Program-made: the position numbers and the translations under genes
Shown here: in pieces, positions 6,794 through 9,874 of the stretch
Layout: each line of letters begins with the position of its first letter
Position numbering within the stretch: the stretch's first letter is position 1
Assembly: GCA_013812805.1 (NCBI GenBank)
Contig: JACCSV010000280.1
Span: 1-9,874 of the forward strand
Direction: 5' to 3'
DNA from: Sphingomonas sp.
Lineage (GTDB): Bacteria; Pseudomonadota; Alphaproteobacteria; Sphingomonadales; Sphingomonadaceae
DNA: 9,874 bases
The notes under the pieces: generated by a model
The model's input: the letters and a program-made list of their open reading frames with translations, nothing else
What the model was told of the DNA's origin: nothing
Databases searched by the model: none

Positions 6794-6941
6794 ATGGTTT
6801 CCTTCGCGAGTTGCATTAGCAAGAGTTCGAGACTTTCCACCAGTTGGCGCGCGCTAGAGCAACCCTACGAAAGTCCGCCCCACACATTCCAAACGCTAGT
6901 GGCTGCCGGCTGTTGCCACCCGTAGCTAGAGTTGCTGAGGA
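6794..6941. other. 148-bp intergenic region, no gene seen
   Basis: This is the gap between the 5' end of the DUF5694 pseudogene and the 3' end of the intradiol dioxygenase gene. I see the pseudogene's ribosome-binding site near 6799-6805 and a weak inverted repeat, GTGGC/GCCAC, at 6899-6919, but no convincing promoter, T-run terminator or small ORF with family resemblance. Confidence 0.5.
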
Positions 6942-7592
6942 TCACTTGAGAAGTACGATGTCCCGCCCGGCCAACCAACGGCCGCTCGCTTCACGCTTCA
7001 GCTGGACGATACCGGGGCCGCCGCGGTTTTCCCGTTCAGCGCGGTAGGTGGCGTTAACATGGGGTTCTCCGGCAAATACGACGTCGTCAATCCAGTAAGG
7101 ATCCTTTCCCGCTTCCCAGATGGTCAGATGGATGTGCGCGGGATCCGCCCGGCCAGGGTATTCTCCGGGCCTGATGGTGTGCACCGCGTACCTCCCGTCC
7201 GGCCCCGTTCTCAGCCATCCGCGAAGACGGCCGTGGCGTCTGCTCCACACGCTCTCGTTAGTCCCGTTGCCGTACACCCCGGCATCGTTCGTATGATGAA
7301 TATAAAGGACCACTCCGGGCGCGGGAGTTCTGCCGTCTGCCTTGTAGATTGTGCCCTGCAAAAGGAGAGGTTCGCCAGGCTCACTTGGTGCTGCTAGCCT
7401 GATTGATGGTGTAAGCGTCTGCGGCTCCCGTTCCCATGCAGCTTCACAGCCTTCGCAGCCGGGAATTTCCCGAAGCTGCCGCGGTGCCTGGCCAGTAGCA
7501 GTAGCGGTCTCCGCCGCGCCTGGGGCCCGAGCGTGACAGGCCGCAGAGGACGCGAGTATCGCCAAGGCGAGAACACTATGACTCCATTGCAT
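6942..7592 (-). CDS. Intradiol ring-cleavage dioxygenase family lipoprotein
   Basis: This 216-residue protein resembles the catalytic domain of protocatechuate and catechol intradiol dioxygenases, non-heme Fe(III) enzymes that open catechol rings between the hydroxyls. The four expected iron ligands appear in order: Tyr107 in NDAGVYGNG, Tyr145 in IRPGEYPGR, and His153 and His155 in DPAHIHLTIW. The N-terminus is a hydrophobic leader ending LASSAAC, so Cys19 is a likely lipidation site, although Ser at -3 is a weak lipobox residue. A GCEGCE motif (C46, C49) precedes the barrel and is, as I recall, typical of the exported subgroup of this family. Export distinguishes it from cytosolic beta-ketoadipate pathway enzymes. 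The substrate is unknown and no partner catabolic genes are present. It starts 24 bp after the cytochrome b561 stop, with an AGAGAGAA purine run as ribosome-binding site, so the two are probably cotranscribed. Confidence 0.87.
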   Translation of the reverse strand: MQWSHSVLALAILASSAACHARAPGAAETATATGQAPRQLREIPGCEGCEAAWEREPQTLTPSIRLAAPSEPGEPLLLQGTIYKADGRTPAPGVVLYIHHTNDAGVYGNGTNESVWSRRHGRLRGWLRTGPDGRYAVHTIRPGEYPGRADPAHIHLTIWEAGKDPYWIDDVVFAGEPHVNATYRAERENRGGPGIVQLKREASGRWLAGRDIVLLK

Positions 7593-7616
7593 CGGCTTTT
7601 CTCTCTTGTGGAGACA

Positions 7617-8177
7617 TCAGCTCTCTTCCCTCGTCGCGAATGGAAGCATTCTGGATAAGGCATCGTCCCGCCGCACGAAGTGGTGCCAAAGCGCGGCTAT
7701 CGTGTGCAGGGTTACGAGCCCGCCCAGGACCCACACGCCGTACGTGTGAACATACCAGGCAAGGGCTCTCAGGCTTTCATCGTCCCCAGGCTCGAACGCG
7801 CGCGGGATCTGCAGCAGTCCGAATACGTCCAAGGACGGCCGCATGTGGACTTGGATCACATAACCGCTGACGATCATAGTCAGGAGGATGAGATAGAGCA
7901 GGAAGTGGGTGCCTTTGGCCGCTCGCTTCAGCACCGGGCTGAGGTCCGTTGGCAACACAGGCGCAGTATCAAACATTCGCCAAACCAGACGCGCTCCGAC
8001 TAATGAGAAGATGATCACACCAATCGCGAAATGAAGATCGAAGAGCACACGCTCGGTAGCGCCTCTTTCGAGCTCGTTAGCCCACCACCCGACTGGGATG
8101 GTAATGATTATGAGCAAGGCCGTGCCCCAATGCAGAATTTGAGCAAGCCAGCCCCAGCGCGAGGGACTATTCCTCAT
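7617..8177 (-). CDS. Cytochrome b561 family protein
   Basis: This is a four-helix inner-membrane di-heme b protein of 186 residues, expected to move electrons between the quinone pool and a periplasmic or membrane partner. Helices lie at about 11-32, 44-67, 91-111 and 146-168. Candidate heme ligands are His16, His49, His144 and His158; their spacing closely matches the ligand positions I remember for E. coli CybB (13, 45, 137, 151). MRNSPSRWGWLAQILHW is the standard opening of the family, so I prefer the ATG at 8177. In-frame GTG codons at 8189 and 8183 extend the protein by four or two residues, and the GTG at 8183 has a GGGG eight bases upstream. The gene sits between the M56 peptidase (about 54 bp) and the dioxygenase lipoprotein (24 bp), all on one strand. 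Confidence 0.92.
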   Translation of the reverse strand: MRNSPSRWGWLAQILHWGTALLIIITIPVGWWANELERGATERVLFDLHFAIGVIIFSLVGARLVWRMFDTAPVLPTDLSPVLKRAAKGTHFLLYLILLTMIVSGYVIQVHMRPSLDVFGLLQIPRAFEPGDDESLRALAWYVHTYGVWVLGGLVTLHTIAALWHHFVRRDDALSRMLPFATREES

Positions 8178-8207
8178 CTTCACTGCCACTACCCCGACAG
8201 CCTACGT

Positions 8208-8221
8208 CGCCGTTCACGGCG
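8208..8221. repeat. Small intercistronic stem-loop
   Basis: CGCCG at 8208-8212 pairs with CGGCG at 8217-8221 around a four-base loop (TGAA when read on the minus strand). It overlaps a 10-bp palindrome ACGGCGCCGT at 8216-8225. It lies in the gap between the M56 and cytochrome b561 genes. No T-run follows on the minus strand, so it is more likely an RNA-stabilising or chance structure than a terminator. Confidence 0.35.
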
Positions 8222-8231
8222 CCGTTTCATA

Positions 8232-9746
8232 TTAATCGTCGGCTCGCACGATCACTCCACCGCCCGCGACTGAGGATTTAACCTCAGGATTGCCCCAATA
8301 AACGACCGAGCCATCCCCCCTGATCGCGGCGTCCAGGGCATCGCGCACATGCGTCTTGATCGTGCCACCGCCGCTGATCGTAGCGGTCACGCGGCCAGCT
8401 TCGATACCGCTGATGCGGATCAAACCGCCGCCCCTGATTGCCGCGACTATCGAAGGTTGACCCGGGAAGCTCCCCTTGCTCTGGACCGCGCCGCCACCTT
8501 CAACGGTAACCTGCTCCAGCCGCGGGGTGACGATCTCGATGTCCGGCTGATCACCCGGACAAGAGTCCGTACAGCCGTCGATCACGAGCTCCCCATCGCG
8601 CACGGTGATGTCCGGCTGCAAACCGCCGGCTGTGACGAACCTCACGCGCGGAACGGGGCCGTGGAGAAGAGTGACTTTTCCGCGCCCTCGCAGCTCCAGG
8701 GCAGTGAAATAGAGGGAGGATCCCGGTGTGGCAGCAGAAGGACCGGGCTCCTGGACCGGCGAGAGCGCTGACAGCGGAGCCGCGAGCATTAAGGTGGATG
8801 CACCGCACGCCAACTTCCATCGAGTTTGCGCCGGCACCCGGCTGCTGAAAGGGTCCAGGACACGCTCCACACGATCGGTGAGCAAGCCCGCTCCCATGAC
8901 ACCGTTGGCGGGGAGAAGGACTGCGCGGTTGTCGTACCGCGCTGCCTCGATCAGCAATTCGGCGTATTCGGTGCTGCAAATATGGCTACACAAGACAGCG
9001 TCGTCGACCGCTTCCTCGCGGATTTCATAGCAGCGGCGCGCCAGCAGCCACACGACGGGATTAAACCAGAACAGTGCAGTCGCAACGCGACCGACGAGAA
9101 GCATCGCCCAATCGAGACGCGCGACGTGCGCGAGCTCGTGAGCGATGATCGCTTCGGCCCGCGCTTCGTCGTTGGCGGCTCTTGGGTCTAGTATGATAAT
9201 CGGACGGATTACGCCCCAACTGATCGGTGAGCGCAGTTCCGCACTCACGAGGAGCGCTGTGCCGTGCTTGAACCCCAAGCGGCGCTGCGCCGATGCAAGA
9301 GCGAGTGCCCACCGGTGGTGCACCACCACCTCCGCCCGGTCTCGCAGCCATTGCAGCCGCAGGACCGCAAGCAGGAGCAGAAGGATTAGCAGGCCCGCAG
9401 GGATCACATAGGCTAGGCCGAGAAGCTCCTGAGCGGTGAGCGACACCGGACCCGAGAGAGTACTCAATGGGGTTGGTCCGCCAGTTGCGCTAGCGGCGCT
9501 TCCCTCACTTAAGGCGATTGGCCCACTTGCAGCAAATACCGGTGTCACCGGATCGAGCGTCTGCACCTGCCACTCCGGGCCCGCCAGGACGGCAACCGGC
9601 AGCAGGAGCATCGCCACTAGCCCGGAGTCGGCAAGCCAGGAGCGCTCCGCCGCCGAGCGCCGTTTCATCAGCCGCAGCAGGACGAGTGTCGCACCGGCCA
9701 GAACCAGGGACTTCCAGGCGAGCTCGAACAGCAGCTCCGGGCTCAT
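8232..9746 (-). CDS. M56 (BlaR1-like) membrane metallopeptidase with C-terminal GIN/DUF2807-like beta-solenoid
   Basis: This 504-residue protein has membrane segments at about 8-26, 40-56 and 108-131. A cytosolic peptidase region follows with zinc motif HELAH (203-207) and downstream EEAVD (244-248), the M56 ExxxD ligand motif; where I recall Cys in the usual ECD-type sequence, this protein has Val247. Further membrane segments are at about 212-236 and 312-329. In BlaR1/MecR1 this layout puts the C-terminus in the periplasm as a beta-lactam sensor that triggers cleavage of the BlaI/MecI repressor. Here residues 345-504 instead form a beta-rich domain with Gly triplets or near-triplets at 417, 439, 459, 477 and 495, resembling GIN/DUF2807 head domains. 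A Cys pair (392, 396) may form a disulfide. The start overlaps the repressor stop by 4 bp (ATGA), with GGAG at 9755-9758. The signal sensed is unknown. Confidence 0.85.
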   Translation of the reverse strand: MSPELLFELAWKSLVLAGATLVLLRLMKRRSAAERSWLADSGLVAMLLLPVAVLAGPEWQVQTLDPVTPVFAASGPIALSEGSAASATGGPTPLSTLSGPVSLTAQELLGLAYVIPAGLLILLLLLAVLRLQWLRDRAEVVVHHRWALALASAQRRLGFKHGTALLVSAELRSPISWGVIRPIIILDPRAANDEARAEAIIAHELAHVARLDWAMLLVGRVATALFWFNPVVWLLARRCYEIREEAVDDAVLCSHICSTEYAELLIEAARYDNRAVLLPANGVMGAGLLTDRVERVLDPFSSRVPAQTRWKLACGASTLMLAAPLSALSPVQEPGPSAATPGSSLYFTALELRGRGKVTLLHGPVPRVRFVTAGGLQPDITVRDGELVIDGCTDSCPGDQPDIEIVTPRLEQVTVEGGGAVQSKGSFPGQPSIVAAIRGGGLIRISGIEAGRVTATISGGGTIKTHVRDALDAAIRGDGSVVYWGNPEVKSSVAGGGVIVRADD

Positions 9747-9874
9747 TGCTTCTGCTCCGCCCGAACCTTCGCGAGCAGCTGCTCGAGTTTCTCGATCTCC
9801 TCGGGAGTGGCCTTGCTCGACATGCCCAGCAAGGCTGTTGCCGCCCCCAACGGAGAACCGTTGAAGAATGTAGC
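9743..9874 (-). CDS. BlaI/MecI/CopY family transcriptional repressor, C-terminal fragment
   Basis: Only the last 43 residues are in the window; the DNA-binding winged helix lies beyond the right edge. The visible part has FFNGSPLGAATALLGMS and then a charged helix, TPEEIEKLEQLLAKVRAEQ. This matches the usual end of BlaI/MecI repressors: a Phe-rich segment at the dimer interface followed by a helix starting around S/T-P-E-E. Such proteins bind palindromic operators as dimers and are inactivated when their partner M56 peptidase is activated. The stop codon overlaps the ATG of the M56 gene (9743-9746), the classical translationally coupled arrangement of blaI-blaR1 pairs. The operator should lie upstream, outside the window. 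The family call depends on the short C-terminus plus this pairing. Confidence 0.82.
   Translation of the reverse strand, partial: ATFFNGSPLGAATALLGMSSKATPEEIEKLEQLLAKVRAEQKQ

Noticed and set aside
6870..6900. AAGTCCGCC...ACACATTCC as a third copy of the hairpin repeat
   Set aside because: Only short blocks agree with the units at 5851-5914 and it does not fold back on itself.
6899..6919. Inverted repeat GTGGC/GCCAC downstream of the dioxygenase gene, possible terminator
   Set aside because: Only five pairs with an 11-base loop and no T-run on the minus strand.
5709..9874. Integrated element with tRNA-Leu as attachment site, as a called feature
   Set aside because: No integrase, transposase or repeated tRNA 3' end is visible; kept only as a low-interest finding.
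1..9874. CRISPR array, insertion sequence or riboswitch
   Set aside because: No regularly spaced identical repeats, no transposase frame, and no long structured leader were seen on either strand.

Overview
The window looks like chromosomal DNA of an alphaproteobacterium, most likely a sphingomonad. It is GC-rich (42 of 60 bases are G or C in one sampled ubiG stretch, 241-300). It carries ubiG divergent from what appears to be the start of aspartate kinase, an FzlA-like glutathione-transferase-fold protein, a complex-I NDUFA9-like NAD(P)-binding protein next to uppP, and a CCA-encoding tRNA-Leu. The taxonomic call rests on remembered family resemblance and gene order, not on a search.

Left part (1-5576), core genome. 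A fragment of a minus-strand gene beginning PRIVMKF (probable lysC) lies 44 bp from the divergent plus-strand pair ubiG and a secreted DUF885 predicted metallopeptidase. This pair converges, with only 4 bp between stop codons, on a minus-strand block reading NDUFA9-like, uppP, a small secreted protein of unknown function, and the FzlA-like GST. uppP recycles the lipid carrier for peptidoglycan, and FzlA acts on FtsZ in Caulobacter, so this block has an envelope and division flavour.

Middle (5577-6941). A tRNA-Leu(CAG) gene is followed by a locally less GC-rich stretch with two tandem hairpin-forming repeat units. Next is a secreted DUF5694 gene on the minus strand, broken by an in-frame TAA at codon 46. 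The reading frame continues past the stop with clear family sequence, so this is a nonsense mutation, a very young pseudogene or a sequencing error.

Right part (6942-9874), accessory-looking and all on the minus strand. In transcription order: the C-terminus of a BlaI/MecI-type repressor, an M56 (BlaR1-like) membrane metallopeptidase overlapping it by 4 bp, a cytochrome b561, and a predicted lipoprotein of the intradiol ring-cleavage dioxygenase family. The M56 protein ends in a glycine-rich beta-solenoid region resembling the GIN/DUF2807 head domain, where BlaR1 has its penicillin sensor. Together these suggest, by inference only, a proteolysis-controlled envelope response that includes periplasmic redox or aromatic chemistry. 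This is the most unusual part of the window.
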